From: Polytrichum commune
Taxonomy: Eukaryota > Streptophyta > Polytrichopsida > Polytrichales > Polytrichaceae
Direction of reading: 5' to 3'
Length of the DNA: 64,000 nucleotides
NCBI GenBank assembly: GCA_950295325.1
Contig: OX485803.1
Coordinates: 29,999,554-30,063,553, forward strand
Part shown: positions 22,969 to 35,120 of the stretch, in pieces
How the letters are laid out: each line of letters begins with the position of its first letter
Position numbering within the stretch: the first letter of the stretch is position 1
Notes under the pieces: model-generated
The model's input: the letters and a program-made list of their open reading frames with translations, nothing else
What the model was told of the DNA's origin: nothing
Database searches by the model: none
Position numbers and translations under genes: made by a program

Positions 22969-24042
22969 TGTATCTCTCTCTCTCCCTCTATGTCGCAGCT
23001 GATCTTCACACGTCCAAGACTCGATATTCTTTGGCACGAACACTGCGGGTAACTGCACCAGATACTGAACAAGAATCAGGACATGGATAATGTGGGAGAT
23101 ATCAACTTTGAATGACTACAAACAGGGAGGGGCACCAACTTACTCTCTACTTTCAGAATGCACACATAACCCTGCTTTTAAATCACAATATTACAGGTAG
23201 TACATACCGCAATCTGTTTCTAAATGGCTACGTTGGTGAAGTATCCCCTTCCGCCTGAGTGCGATTTATGAATATCTGCTTCCCTAGTGCGCCTACAAGC
23301 ATGCAACAACCAAAACCAGGATATCAAAAATCAACACTCAATGGCAAGACACAATTTAAACATATATTCTACGAGTCAAAGCGAGGGTGCCAAGCCACTT
23401 CTTCCAGGGCGGCTTACCAAGCCCAGCCCTGGCAAGGAGGAGAGGCAGAGGACAAACTTAAGATTAGCCAGACATCCTCCGGTCAAAACTTTCACGAGCC
23501 TTGTGCAAGGAGATGTAAGTCACACCACAACAAATCTGAGGTTTAGAAGCGCATTCTTTACAAACGTTGAGAGATTATAGAGAATTTTCAAATTTTTTCA
23601 AATCGAGAAGACTTCAGAAAAAGAAACGAACTAAAAAACTAAAAGAAAAGAAAAGAAAACCTCCAGCAACCCCGTGCAAGAAGAAAAAGAGAAAGAGAAG
23701 AGAGAAAGAGAACAAACAAGAGGTTCGCCAAAAAGTTTTCCCAGCACAGCGACATTAGCAAGCCTGGACATAAACGCCAAACCTGAGATTAGTCATTCAG
23801 CCTCCAGAAAAAACATCCAGCAATATCCTTACATTCTTCGTCAATGCACACAGGGCTCCACGCCTGAGAAGACGCAGAGACGAGCGAAACGCCTAACGCC
23901 TCTGCCTTTCGCAAACCTCAAATTGTCGCCCCAAACATCTGTTTTCCCAATTCGCCGTAAAAGAACACAGAGGCCCAGGAGGAGGTGTCGAACGTAAGCT
24001 TATTAATCTCCAATGGCGATGAAGAAGTTTCCTGCAGACTGC
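22969..24042. promoter_or_regulatory. Upstream region of the 22 kb gene
   Basis: On the - strand the ATG at 22968 is preceded by a GA-rich leader (gagagagagagatac). A possible non-coding exon with a good donor (ttgcg|gtatgt) lies at about 23210-23265. Nothing else that codes is seen; 23580-23740 is an A-rich low-complexity stretch. Confidence 0.35.
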
Positions 24043-24206
24043 TACCAGGGCCACACCGGTAAGGTCCAGTAGACAGAAACACCAGCCCTACGTATTCTCC
24101 GGGAATACAGGGCTGGGATTTCAGATGGCCCTGTATTCCTGGAGAATACGTAGGGCTGGTGTTTCTGTCTACTGGAGCTGCTGGGGTTTTTGGTGTGGCC
24201 CTGGTA
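24043..24206. repeat. Long near-perfect hairpin
   Basis: Arms 24066-24113 and 24128-24175 pair over 48 bases with one mismatch around a 14-base loop. An outer 15-bp pair (taccagggccacacc at 24043-24057 and its complement at 24192-24206) follows after short unpaired bulges of 8 and 16 bases. Either strand would fold into a precursor-like stem of about 160 nt. It lies about 1.1 kb upstream of the 22 kb gene. It could be a small-RNA hairpin or a young inverted duplication. Confidence 0.9.
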
Positions 24207-24377
24207 TGCTCCAAGACATTGTGATTCGGGTAAACCATCCAAAACATCATCAGTTTCTGTCTAGAAAGAAGCTTCCTTTGTCCTTACATTCGACATGAAT
24301 GCCCCCGTCCCTGGATGCCCCCGTCCCTAGTTGAGGCATAAATGCCAGCCAAGCACTCCGCCATGTCACTGGGGCGT

Positions 24378-25275
24378 TCCATAGCCCCAAGCACAGACCC
24401 AATCCGGGCCATGGGAGCTACTGGGGTTGAAGCACAGACCCAATCCGGGCCATGGGAGCTACCGGGGTCCATCAACGGCCCACAAGCCTCGCGGGCAGCC
24501 ACCCCTGCCAGGCTGCGGGCAGGGCATGGCGGGGCCTAGCCAGGGCTCGGGCCCATGGAGGAGGGGGGAGGCAGGCTCTAGGCCAGTGCCCGGGAAGTTT
24601 TTGGGTAGGGTTAGTCAAGATCCTAGTGATTATAAATCCAACCGGTTAAATGTTGACATCTTTCGGGTTTGCTACATTCATTTGAGATATATTCTATGGA
24701 ATCCTCTAAAACGATCGGTTTATTTTGGGTCTTGAACTACAACAAGTTATTTCTCGAACTCAACCGGTTCATCTGCAACTAACCGGTACATCTCCTTAAG
24801 TCTTGAACTTCAACCGGTTATTTCTCGAACTCAACCAGTTCATATGCAACTATAGGTATGGGCCATTAAATTCGTTAAAGTTCAAGACTTAAGGAAACTT
24901 ACTGGTTAGTTGCAATGAATTGATTGAGTTTGAGAAATATCCGGTTGAAGTTCAAGACTTAAGGTAATTTACCGATCGTTTTAGAGGATGCCATAAAATA
25001 TATCTCAAAGGAATTTAGCAAAACCAGAAGATGTCAACATTTAACCGGTTGGATTCAAATTCGTTGGGATCTTTAACGACCCTGCCCAAAAAATTCTCGA
25101 GTACCGACCTAGAGGTTGCCTTCCCCCTCCTCTGTGGGCCCGAGCCCTGGCCAGGCCCCGCCCTACCCTGCCCGAAGCCTGGCAAGGGTGGCTGCCCGCG
25201 AGGCTTGTGGGCCGTTGATGGGCCCCGGACGCTCCCATGGCCCGGATTGGGTTTGCGCTTGGGGCCATGGAGTGC
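24378..25275. mobile_element. Palindromic foldback element, about 0.9 kb
   Basis: Two arms of about 400 bp meet near 24860: a GC-rich outer part (agcctcgcgggcagccaccc and its complement) and an AT-rich inner part with repeated AACCGGTT-type motifs. The left arm has an extra short tandem duplication (cacagacccaatccgggcc twice, 24391-24450). No transposase is seen. The arms resemble the arms of the neighbouring element at 25.3-28.2 kb, so this is a family of long-TIR or foldback elements, inferred to be moved in trans. Confidence 0.75.
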
Positions 25276-26649
25276 CCCATGACATGGAGCACGACCATGC
25301 CTCGACCATGCCTCGACCTCTCCCACAAATCTTCGCCATTGCTTCATTCTACATATACATAGGCGAGTCACAATGTACATGCGCTGATAATATCAAACCA
25401 GACAAGGAGACACACAGTGTGGTTTTCTTGGCAAATCCATAATTAGCATCAATTGGGATTACATTACTCCTCCATGAGTGTTGGCTCTTGCCACACCTAT
25501 TATATTTTATTAGGGAAATGTATATACCTTTGATCGCTTAAGATAGATCAATGAACAAGGAGAACCGATCGCTTGTTACAGATGAACCGGTTGAGTTTGA
25601 AAAATAACCGGTTGAAGTTCAAGCCTTCGGGAAAAATTACTGATCGTTTTCAAGAATATAACTCAAATCAATAAAGAAAAACCGAAAGATGTCAACATGT
25701 AACCGGTTGGACTTGGAACACCAGGATCTCAAGCGATAATGCCTAAAAATGGTGCGGCTTCCTAACTCATCCATCATCCATGATAATATTTGTTCACTTA
25801 TTCGTAAGAAGTCTCATCCGAAAAGTTACCATAGTGACATAAAATATAATACAACATTAATACCATATTTAGTGTAGCAATACACCCCACTGGCACCTGG
25901 ATACCATTTACCCCAAGCGGGTAAGGATCTTTGGAAATCGTTTGCGCCTTGGGTGGACAGTTGAGATGGGCCTGCCCTCTATCCCTGGCTGGCATTTATG
26001 CCTCAAGACATAAATACCCATGGTGGTTCCATGGGTGCACAAGACACAATATTTCAAATGGAGTTCAACTTGGATTGCAGTGTGCATGTATGATTGTGCA
26101 TCAATGACTCACTTTGCCATGGTCACAAGAATTGATAATATGGTTAGCAAGGGCTGATGGCATTGAGTTTGGCTCTAATGTTAAGGTACAAGTGCCTAAT
26201 TTAAATCCTTATCCTCACTGGACACCTATATTTGAGCGGTATACGATTAGGTGCAATTCCAAGAACGAATAGCAAAAAGACACGTGTTCAAAAAAGATTG
26301 GACTACGTATTCAAAATATGTTAACCATTCTAGGTTCAACAATCATCAATATTTATTCATTTCTTGGGGGGTCCTATACTACCATTTAATGAGCATGAGA
26401 ATCTTCACTTTGATCATGAATTTGAGGATATTCATACGAACTTCAAAAATGATGACGAAAGTGGTTACAACCTCAATTTGGATTTGCTAACCACCATCTC
26501 GTACTAATCGTGCATTGCCTATCCTTGGAGGCGTGGGCTAGTCATAAAAAGTCACCATTTAAGACACATCTATCTCAATGTCCGGGGCTATTTTTAGGCA
26601 TTATCAGTCGAGATCCTAGTGTTCCAAATCCAACAAAGAACATGTTGAC

Positions 26650-27766
26650 CAGTGGTGATTTTTCACAAGGTTCCCAACATGTCCAGGGACATGTTCATAA
26701 AAAAAAACTTTCTAGTGGACGGGTTCTTAGAAAATGAACCGGTTTTTGGACGTGTCAAATTCCCTTTGGACAGGTTTTTAAAATAACAATTTTTTTGATA
26801 ATTTTTTCCAAAAAAATATAAATGGTACAAATATCAGTTACATTATGTCATATATGACATGTGAATATAAGCATAATGCAATCAAACCACTAATACCCAA
26901 TCAAAATATCCATCTTGAAGTGCTTGATTCACCTGCATACATTAATTCATCAGCCACAAAATTTAGAACCTTTTTAACATAATGTCAAAGATCATAATTG
27001 AAGGTAAACTTAGCAATTGAATAAGAATTTATATATATAAACATGTTCAAAAAATTAAATATAAAGAGCTACTCACCCTTCAAAGAAGTGGATGAATTCT
27101 CCTATCATTCATGTTTCTCCAAACAAGCATCACTACATTCCAATTGATGTTTTCAACTGGAATATTTGCACATGAAATGCGCATCAAAGCATCTAAAGTC
27201 TCTAACTTCAAACTAGCACGTAGATGACTTTTGATTAGGTTTTGTCTAGAAAAACCCTCTTGTGGAGGGAATACTGGTGGTGACAAACAGGCGACGACGG
27301 GTGATGGAAACGCCTTGAGGATAGAGTGTGGGGAAAGAAATGGGAGATTGAAGGACAAGAAATAAAAAGAAATGATGGTGGCAGAGGAAATTAGAATGGG
27401 GTGTACTGGAAAGATGAGAATCAAGAGCAAAAGACAGATAACTAACAAGCATTGAAGGCATAATTTGTGAAGATCCTATTGTTTCCAAGTGCAAACAATC
27501 ACATATCAACATCTTTTGGTTTTTTGATTTTTTGGTTTTTTTTTTTTAAAATTTACCAACATTGTAAGAGACTTATTTATACGTATTGAGGGACGGGTAT
27601 TTTCATTTCCAAACCGGTTTTGGGATGGGTTGTTTTTTCTTTAACCTTTCCATGGACGGGTTGGTTTAGAAACTACCGGTTTTGGGACGGGTTGCAATTT
27701 TTTTTGCCTTTCAATTCAAGGGTTTTGGACGTGGACGGGCAAAAACTTTGTGAAAAATCAGCCCTG
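26650..27766 (-). mobile_element. hAT element, internally deleted, 1117 bp
   Basis: Ends cagtggtgatttttcacaa and, in reverse complement, cagggctgatttttcacaa form 19-bp inverted repeats of the CAGGG hAT type. The flanks are an exact 8-bp duplication ATGTTGAC (26642-26649 and 27767-27774). It carries only the last part of a hAT transposase on the - strand, so it cannot move without help from elsewhere. It inserted into one arm of the 25.3-28.2 kb element; removing it restores the match to the other arm. One copy of the duplication falls on the arm's own atgttgac sequence, as expected. Confidence 0.93.
27080..27280 (-). pseudogene. hAT transposase C-terminal (dimerisation) remnant
   Basis: The - strand frame reads GFSRQNLIKSHLRASL, TLDALMRISCANIP and LVWRNMNDRRI before its stop. 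This matches the C-terminal dimerisation region of hAT transposases (the conserved E-R-x-FS-x-QN-x-IK and LMRI pattern). Only this 3' piece remains; the catalytic core and zinc finger are absent from the element. The open frame continues upstream to about 27448, but that part is low-complexity and not transposase-like. Confidence 0.75.
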
Positions 27767-28668
27767 ATGTTGACATCTTTCGGTTTTTATTTATTGATTT
27801 GAGTAATATTCTCTAAATTTCTCGAAAATGATCAGTAATTTTTCCCGAAGGCTTGAACTTCAACCAGTTATTTCTCAAAACTCAACCAGTTCATCTGTAA
27901 CAAGCAGTCGGTTCTCCCTGCTCATTGATGTATCTTAAGCAATCAAAGGTATATACATTTCCCTAATAAAATGTAATAGGTGTGGCAAGAGCCAACACCA
28001 ATGGACGAGTGATGAAATCCTAATTGATGCTAATTATGGATTTGCCAAGAAAACCACACTTTGTGTCTCCTTGTCTGGTTTGGTATTATCAGCGCATGTA
28101 CATTGTGACTCGCCATAAGTAGACCATGTGTACATGTAGAATGAAGCAATGGCGAAGATTTGTGGGAGAGGTCGAGGCATAGATGCCGACTTGGGTGGAG
28201 GGTTAAGATGGACTTGCCCTCCATCCCTGGCTGGCATTTATGCCTCAACCCAGGGACTTGGCTAATCACACCAACGATTTTGTCTGGTCACAACCGGGAA
28301 ATTATTGGGATTGTGTCAAGAAATAGATGTTGGTCCATGACTTTTCATATTATTGCAACTGGAGATGCCGATGGATGTTGCCAAAAGTGACCGGTGTGAT
28401 CAACCCCTCAATCTTTGCTCCTTGGCAGCATGAGGAGTCCTTCATGATGAGGGAAGTTCGTCTCTTTTCAAAATGTGTTGCTAATAGAAGGATTTCTCGT
28501 CTTATTCACAGTATCCTCAATTAAAAGTAATGTGATGCATATCCGCCTGAGCATAGAAGACAAGAACTTGTATCATGATGGGAACTCTTCCAGTGGTGTG
28601 AGCCAATCATTGGTCCTAGTGTGGGCATGGTATTACAGCTAGGGGGCCACCGGATTCCTACACTAAGG

Positions 28669-28925
28669 GATGGTTCACATGAACTCCCAAGTCCCAATAT
28701 GGAGGCAAAAGTCCCAACTTTTGAGCCTCAAGAGCCCATCAAAGTTTGGTTTTTACAGGATATTGATTACTTTATGCAAAAAAATCTTGGGATTTGTGTT
28801 GTGAGTTGGGTCAAGCTATTTGCTCGCCCCAACTCGCAACACAAGTCCCAAGCCTCACCTTCAAAAAAGTGTTGCCATGTAGGCATCCATGTCATACTTA
28901 GGACTTGGCACCATGTGCCCTAGGC
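28669..28925. mobile_element. Second copy of the 21.7 kb hAT-like TIR family
   Basis: Shares gaggcaaaagtcccaacttt, gagcctcaag and the aagtcc.agcctcacct block with 21692-22063, in the same order. The ends agggatggttcacatg and catgtgccct are partial inverted repeats. Shorter than the 21.7 kb copy by about 115 bp. Confidence 0.65.
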
Positions 28926-29049
28926 CATGCCTTGACTTGTAACCTTATCTCTATCCATGCCCCATCCAAAAGCCTTTTGGAATTACGTCAAGGATTATTA
29001 ATGGTTGTTCAGAGCCCACATGTGGGTCATTGGACACTGGAACATCCTT

Positions 29050-29480
29050 GACACAAGTTTGGGCACCAATGCCACAATTGAGAGTTACCATGGCACTCTA
29101 AAGACAATGCTCAAATGCGGGACGAGCTAAAAATGGTATGCAAGCAAGTGGATTGGACGGTTCACGAGCTCACTAGAGAGATCCTAATACACTACCAGTA
29201 CCGAAACTTGAGAACAACATGGTGTCATCAAGAACAAAAAAACACCAATCCCTTGTGGTGGATGCATTGTTGGCTACCAATAATATCCCCCCTAAAATGT
29301 CACTTTGCATGTGATTGGTGATTGCCCTACATTTGTGCGTTTTGCAAAGAAACCACACATGACATTGTGCACAAGCTAGCAATGGGGTGGTTGAGCTGCA
29401 ATTGTGTATATGCACAATGGGGATATATTTGCAAACATTGTTGTCAAAGTTCTCCAACTACTCAACCCATTGCTTGCAGA
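29050..29480 (+). pseudogene. Decayed MULE-type transposase with SWIM zinc finger
   Basis: Three successive pieces in different + strand frames match one protein order: TNATIESYHGTLKTMLK (29074-29124), VDWTVHELTREILIHYQYR (29154-29210) and SCNCVYAQWGYICKH (29395-29439). The last is a SWIM motif, CxC then eight residues then CxH. In plant SWIM-type transposase-like proteins, N-x-x-IESYHxxLK is followed by RRVDWL and then by SWIM, so the gene is recognisable though shifted in frame at least twice and with internal stops. The upstream catalytic half is not visible. Pseudogene of a DNA transposon or of a derived host gene. Confidence 0.7.
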
Positions 29481-29599
29481 AAATACTATTGTGAAGGTGT
29501 GTGGCGGATTGCAAGGAACTTCTATAGGCGGGTTGCAAATATTGTTGACTCCAATGGTTGAAACACAAGAGCCCTCCAACCCCACCATGGAGCACTAGT

Positions 29600-32500
29600 C
29601 ACCACGTGTTTGCGAGGCACAAAGTGATACATTGTCAACGGAGTGATTTGAGGACCAAATATGCATGTTTTTGTGTTTCACTTGTAGAGGCATTGTTTGG
29701 CGATGCCAACATGATGGGCCACCTCCTTGTTGATTCTTATAGGGTTAGAAGGAGTCGGGTGCATCTTGTTGCAAAAATTGAGGTAGGAATTGTCCACGCC
29801 CCAAGTTTTACTCCAAATAGAGGTGAAGGTGGAATGAGCTTATTGAGGATGGAGGGTTTCCTAGAGCGTGGTTGCAAACATCATTGTTCATGTCAGGGCA
29901 ATGCTACACAAGGGGGCTATGTTTTGAATTTTTGGTATGTGTTCCTCCACAATGCCAACGTAACACTAGAACCATCAACTCGGCCATTTTGGACATTTTC
30001 CTCATATGTAAATAGAGTTATTTGTAAAGTTCCTCAAAGAGGGACCAAACTGTGGGTTTGATCTTATTTTGAAGTATTTTGGTGTTTCCAATATCCATCT
30101 AACATCTGGGAATGGAAACTATTTGTGATTCACGGATCAAAATTTAGAAGCTTATTCCTTATGGGTTTAAAGTTTGAGACTTGCTTTCCATCTAAAAATG
30201 ATGCGCCAAAATTGTGTATTGTGTTTTCTCGCACATGGTTCGACATTAAAGTTTTGGCATTAGTTTATGCATATTTCTATGCTCATCTTGCAGTTTTGGC
30301 ACTTCATAGACACAATATGGCGCTCGCCTTCAAATCATCATACATTTGAGGTGCCAATTTTAAACTCAATACTCAAGATTTGGCCTTGACAACTCATTCT
30401 CAATGTTCAACCACAACTAATACACACTTCAAAACTGAGACTCATACTTTAGAGGAGTTGGAAATACACACAAGAGCACTTAATTGGAGTTGCGGCACTC
30501 ACACGTAAGAATTTTTGGGCCTTTTGATACACATTTTGAATTTGTAATCTAACACCAAGAATGAACTTGTAATACTACATCAAATTAAGATTTTTGAACA
30601 ACCTTGAAATTCCGATTCCAGTGTTGCACACGAATTTAAATGCAATATGATTGCAAGAACCAGACTGCATTGCTATAGATATAATTACATTGCAGTGTAA
30701 CAACATGTAAGTATAGGAAAAAGAAACAAGTTACAATGTAACATTGAGAAAAAAAACTTCCTATGTTACATTAAGCACAATATTTTTGTGTGGCCCTAAA
30801 AATGCAATGGTAGTGTTTCACACAATTGTAAATGCTTTATGATTGCAAGGATGGAATTACAATGCATCACAAATAATTAAAATACATTATGACACTAAAT
30901 CCCAAAATTTAAGTGTCACATAAAACATAAAATATTAAGTTACTATGTACCATCAAGAATGAAAAAAACACCAAAAATTAAAGTTGGAACTTATTATCAT
31001 GCTTCCAAAGCATGGTAGACAACCTATTGAAGTCATGACCATGGATGATATGCCAAAACGGGTTCAAGTACCACAACATCTCCTTCATCCTTGGAGCATT
31101 TATCACACCCCATTCTGCCATAGCCCCGGCAACCATGGTTTCCTTTCGCCGTTAGAGGTCTTCTTCGTATATTGAATCATCTAGCTTGAATACTTGCATG
31201 TATAGTCTAAACTCCATGTACAAAAGAATTGGAGAATGTCATCAGAGGTGTGTGCTTGGGGTCCAACCTCGGTGAGCCTTAAGAATGTGTCCCCAATTAA
31301 TGCACTTACGAACTAAAATTCAAGCTTACATTGAAAATGTGCAGCAAACAAATAAATAATTTTAAATGATATTGGAATACCTTAAAATGCAGATTCCATG
31401 ACAAAGATAGATAAAAGGTGACAACAAAATCATGCACATGGTTGTATCTAGAGGGAGAACTAAGAATGAAAAAAATAAGAATACTAAAACAAAATATTGG
31501 TGCTTAAAAACGTACCCTTCCCATGATCTACCAATACCCAACAACCTGCAGAAGTTTAGTGCGCCATGTGGGGGAAGAAATATACTCAAAAAAATTGTGC
31601 CTAAAATTACCCAAGGTGTAAATTTTCTAGTCCCAATCAACCAACTCCATCTCACTTGTAAGAATATTACAAACCCAGAGTTGTTTGAACTTGGGGCTTT
31701 ACATGCCTTTTGAAACTCCTCTGGAGGTCGTCAATCTAGTATCTTACTTTTTTTTCATAACATAATGTTCCCTCTCATACACATTTTTATTCCATGTAAT
31801 TGACTGACCTAGGCACATTGGGTGATACACTGGTGATGACCTAGACCCCATCTCAAGGATTTGCGAAATGGAACACTTGGAAGTACTTCACAAGCATTGA
31901 CATCCATTATAAGTGTGCTACCCAATGTGGGGAGGTTGTTTGCAGTGGACAATTTTGGACACAAATCACATTCGAAGCTAATAGACTTCTTAGATAAAAC
32001 ACTCAAACCTTCTTTCAAAACAATTCCTACATGTTTGGGACCAATTACTTGAGCGCACATAGCAACACTTCATGCCCTTGAAGTTCTCCTCACCCGCCAT
32101 AAAATCATCTATCCAATCTGTTGGTACGAAACAATGCTCAACAAACCTATCTTTATGGTGTTGACTATAGTGTCTCATAGTGACCTCACAATGTAGATCC
32201 ATATGATCAAATTTTCTGCATGGGGATATTTGGACCTTACTCTATTGGGCCTAGAGGTCAATGGAATGCAAGTCCCTGATGACAACCACATAATTCATGA
32301 GGTGTTTGGAATCTCTATTCTCCCGGGACGTGATGTGATGTGTGCTTGTGATTATGTAAAGGAATGTGAAAGTGTTGATCATGATTGGAACGAACTGGAA
32401 ATTTGTGAAATAATAACTCAAATGCTATCCATTTGGCATTATTCCAAACAATAGGGTCAAGTGTTGCCTCCATGACTTCAAACAACATCCCAATCATGCA

Positions 32501-33660
32501 TTTGTGGTTGGGTAGTAGCATTTTGTAGTATAGTATGAGGACAATGTATTGCATGATTTTTTATATGTTGGAAGGTCTAGCTATTGAGTCAACCATTTTG
32601 GGAGCACAACATTTCAAATATATACTTCCAATGAAAGGATCTAAGAACAAGAGATTCTTTGTGTACGAAGACGACGAAGCACACTATACTAGACAACAAA
32701 AAATGTTCTAAGTGCGCTACATTGAGTGGTACAATACATGGAGCCAAACACTACCCAAACATTACTGTCACATCACACTTGAATACACGCTCTGTTCCAC
32801 ACGATCGACATGAAGCAATGATGGATGTAGGTTACAATGGAATGTGGGAGGATTGTTATGATATGTACATATAACATTCCATACAAATAACTAATCACCT
32901 ACGAACCTCCAATTAGTCATGCCCTAATCTCCTCCTTATAACCCTTATCCCAACCGTTGGCCCTGAACCCTAATCTACTTACAGTTCAATGTTACATGTA
33001 TAATTTAAATTCCATGGGCGGGAGTGTGCTCTCAAATTCAACAAACTTCTAGGGTGGGAGTTCCCATAATGTTTCATACAAGATGTCACATCCATGATGG
33101 GCACCATGACCAATGTCGATCATGGTGCATGAAACATGCATCCATTGCCCATGTGCAGCAAATACAATGGACCCCGTGAAACACTGTAACACTGATTCTA
33201 CAAACCATTATGGTGATCAACAAGTTAACCTCAAGTTAATGCACCATGTTCCAACACATGTCATGTCCACGGGCATGGTTGGTTGGACCCATCGGTAGTG
33301 TCTCAAAAACCCAACCCTTCTTTAAGACAAGCATGATAATCTATCCTTGAGTATGTTGAATCGCTTTTAACAATAATTTACTTGATGGCACTGTTGCACT
33401 CACTTGTTGACGGCTTAAGGATTAAAAATATGTGTCAGCAAAGGGAATGTGTTACTTTAAGACCACTATACCTTAACTCTAATGCAACACAAGCTTTGTT
33501 GTGTAGATAGGGTTTCCAACTCCGAGGTGGGGTGGTTGTCCTTGGTTGGGTCGGTTGTTGTCCCTCTCCTTTTTCTTTATGTGGCGGTGTTTCGCGCTCG
33601 AAGGGTCCTGCCTCCCCTCGAAGTGGCCGCGTTTTTCTTCTCTTTTGGCATATGTTACCG
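29600..33660. other. Gene-free stretch with old repeat debris
   Basis: The + strand frames 29558-30061 and 30125-30349 and the - strand frame 31990-32202 are longer than expected and may be worn transposon coding sequence, but no domain is recognisable. No TIR or tRNA seen. Confidence 0.4.
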
Positions 33661-33669
33661 CATATTGTA

Positions 33670-33960
33670 GGATCTGCCTAAAAACCCCCATCGAGCGTGG
33701 CTCGGAGGCTAGGTTCGGGAGGGGGTGGCAGGGTTGGGATAAAACATGCCCCCTATTTTTTTAATTGGGTGGGGCCTTATTTGATCTCATAAGGGGCTCC
33801 CTAGGGTAATTTGGGGCCGCAGGACCCAAATTTAGCAAAAAAAAACCCAAAAAAAGTCACCAAGGGGCTAAAACGGGGAGGGCCAGAAAAGTGAACCCCA
33901 CCGAACCTGGCCTCCGAGCCTGACAGCTGCAACGCTCGTCGGGGGTATTTAGGGAGCCCC
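33670..33960. mobile_element. Mutator-like MITE, about 291 bp
   Basis: The left end ggatctgcctaaaaaccccc and the right end in reverse complement ggggctccctaaatacccccc-type form terminal repeats that continue through cgagcgt and tcggaggc.aggttcgg (about 55 bp). The flanks are an identical CATATTGTA (33661-33669 and 33961-33969), a 9-bp target duplication typical of Mutator-like elements. The core is GC-rich and codes for nothing. Confidence 0.85.
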
Positions 33961-34473
33961 CATATTGTAGAGTACGTTCATTCCTGCCTTTAGATAATAG
34001 ATACAGTGCTTAAAAAAGTAGCAATAGAACCCTAAAGAATGTTGTGTATTTGCCTCGATTGGCCCAGCAGACTGCTAGAGTTGCATCCAAGAATGTTCCT
34101 ACAAAAGTTTTGGGCGGCATGGTGCTGACTCACATACCCCCACACATGCACCTTCAGGCTCATTCTGCAGGCCTCCCACCCCATTTATTATGTATCAAAT
34201 AATACAACATCGCATGTAGTTGGGTGACTCACTCATGCACACCTTTTCATGTATTTAACCCCTAAACACTCAATCCTTCACATTCCATTTCCGGGCATTT
34301 CCAGCACCAAACCATAGCCGAAAATTGTTGTTATGTAACAAAATGAAGTTTATTTTCTTATAATCCAACCGTACAGATGTGAACTAAACTATCACATGCT
34401 CTTGTTGAGAAATTATGAAGTCAATCATGCCGCATTTTCTAGGTCATATTGACATATCAAGGCCTTTGTCACC

Positions 34474-34489
34474 GGGGGGGGGGGGGGGG
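34474..34489. repeat. Homopolymer run, 16 G
   Basis: Sixteen consecutive G in an AT-rich spacer. Length is likely to vary between individuals and sequencing runs. Confidence 0.9.
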
Positions 34490-34946
34490 CAACTGGAGAA
34501 AATTTTGGAATTTTTCGTTTCATGACCAATTTAGTCATGGCACAAATTTGAGAAAGTTGGAAAATTTGCCAGAATATGTTATGTGGGTGACAAATGAGCT
34601 ACTTCTAAAAATTTTGGGTTTTTTGAGCAAATTTAGATGAAGTTTGTCACCTTAAAAGCTGGAAGGGTCATATGAGGTCATTTTGGGAGATTTCCATGTT
34701 TTCACGGAACAAGCAACATGTGCACTCGTTTTTTCCTTCCAAATCCATCTGGTCAAATTGTGCACAACCATCACCTTGTCCTAAGAGAAGGGGGGGGGGT
34801 CCACCCAAATTGGCATAATATGTGAATGATATTGGTTCCTAATGGCTCTTAAATATGGCTCCTACATTTGGGCAACATATGGAACTACCTCCCACAACAA
34901 ACCTAACAAAAAATCCTACACGCTTGGAGTAAGAGGTTTTTATATG

Positions 34947-35120
34947 TTATTTTGGCCCACATGGCAGTAGGCACCACCCTACACCATTAGATACCTCCAA
35001 TCGAAGTAGATTGCCACTTGGTGGGTCGTAATTATTTTGGCCCACATGCATGGTAGTGGGCACCACCCTACACCAGTAGATACCTCCAATCCGAGTAGAT
35101 TTCCACCTAGTAGGTCCTAA
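34947..35120. repeat. Tandem duplication, two units of about 87 bp
   Basis: Units 34947-35031 and 35032-35120 both run ttattttggcccacatg...caccaccctacacca.tagatacctccaatc, with about ten differences. Nothing else that codes is seen around it. Confidence 0.9.

Larger units (their letters stand above)
25305..28185. mobile_element. Long inverted-repeat element with a nested hAT insertion
   Basis: Left arm 25305-25760 is matched in reverse complement by 26585-26649 plus 27775-28185; the gap in the right arm is exactly the hAT element at 26650-27766. Shared landmarks include the complement pair gacaaggagacac/gtgtctccttgtc, ggtgtggcaagagccaaca, and AACCGGTT motifs. The centre (25.77-26.58 kb) codes for nothing recognisable. 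A 50-bp phrase (ccctggctggcatttatgcc) occurs at both about 25968 and 28220 in the same orientation, suggesting further rearrangement. Confidence 0.75.

Noticed and set aside
24342-25442. Several GC-rich frames on both strands
   Set aside because: They mirror each other because they lie in the two arms of a palindrome; proline/glycine-rich products with no domain.
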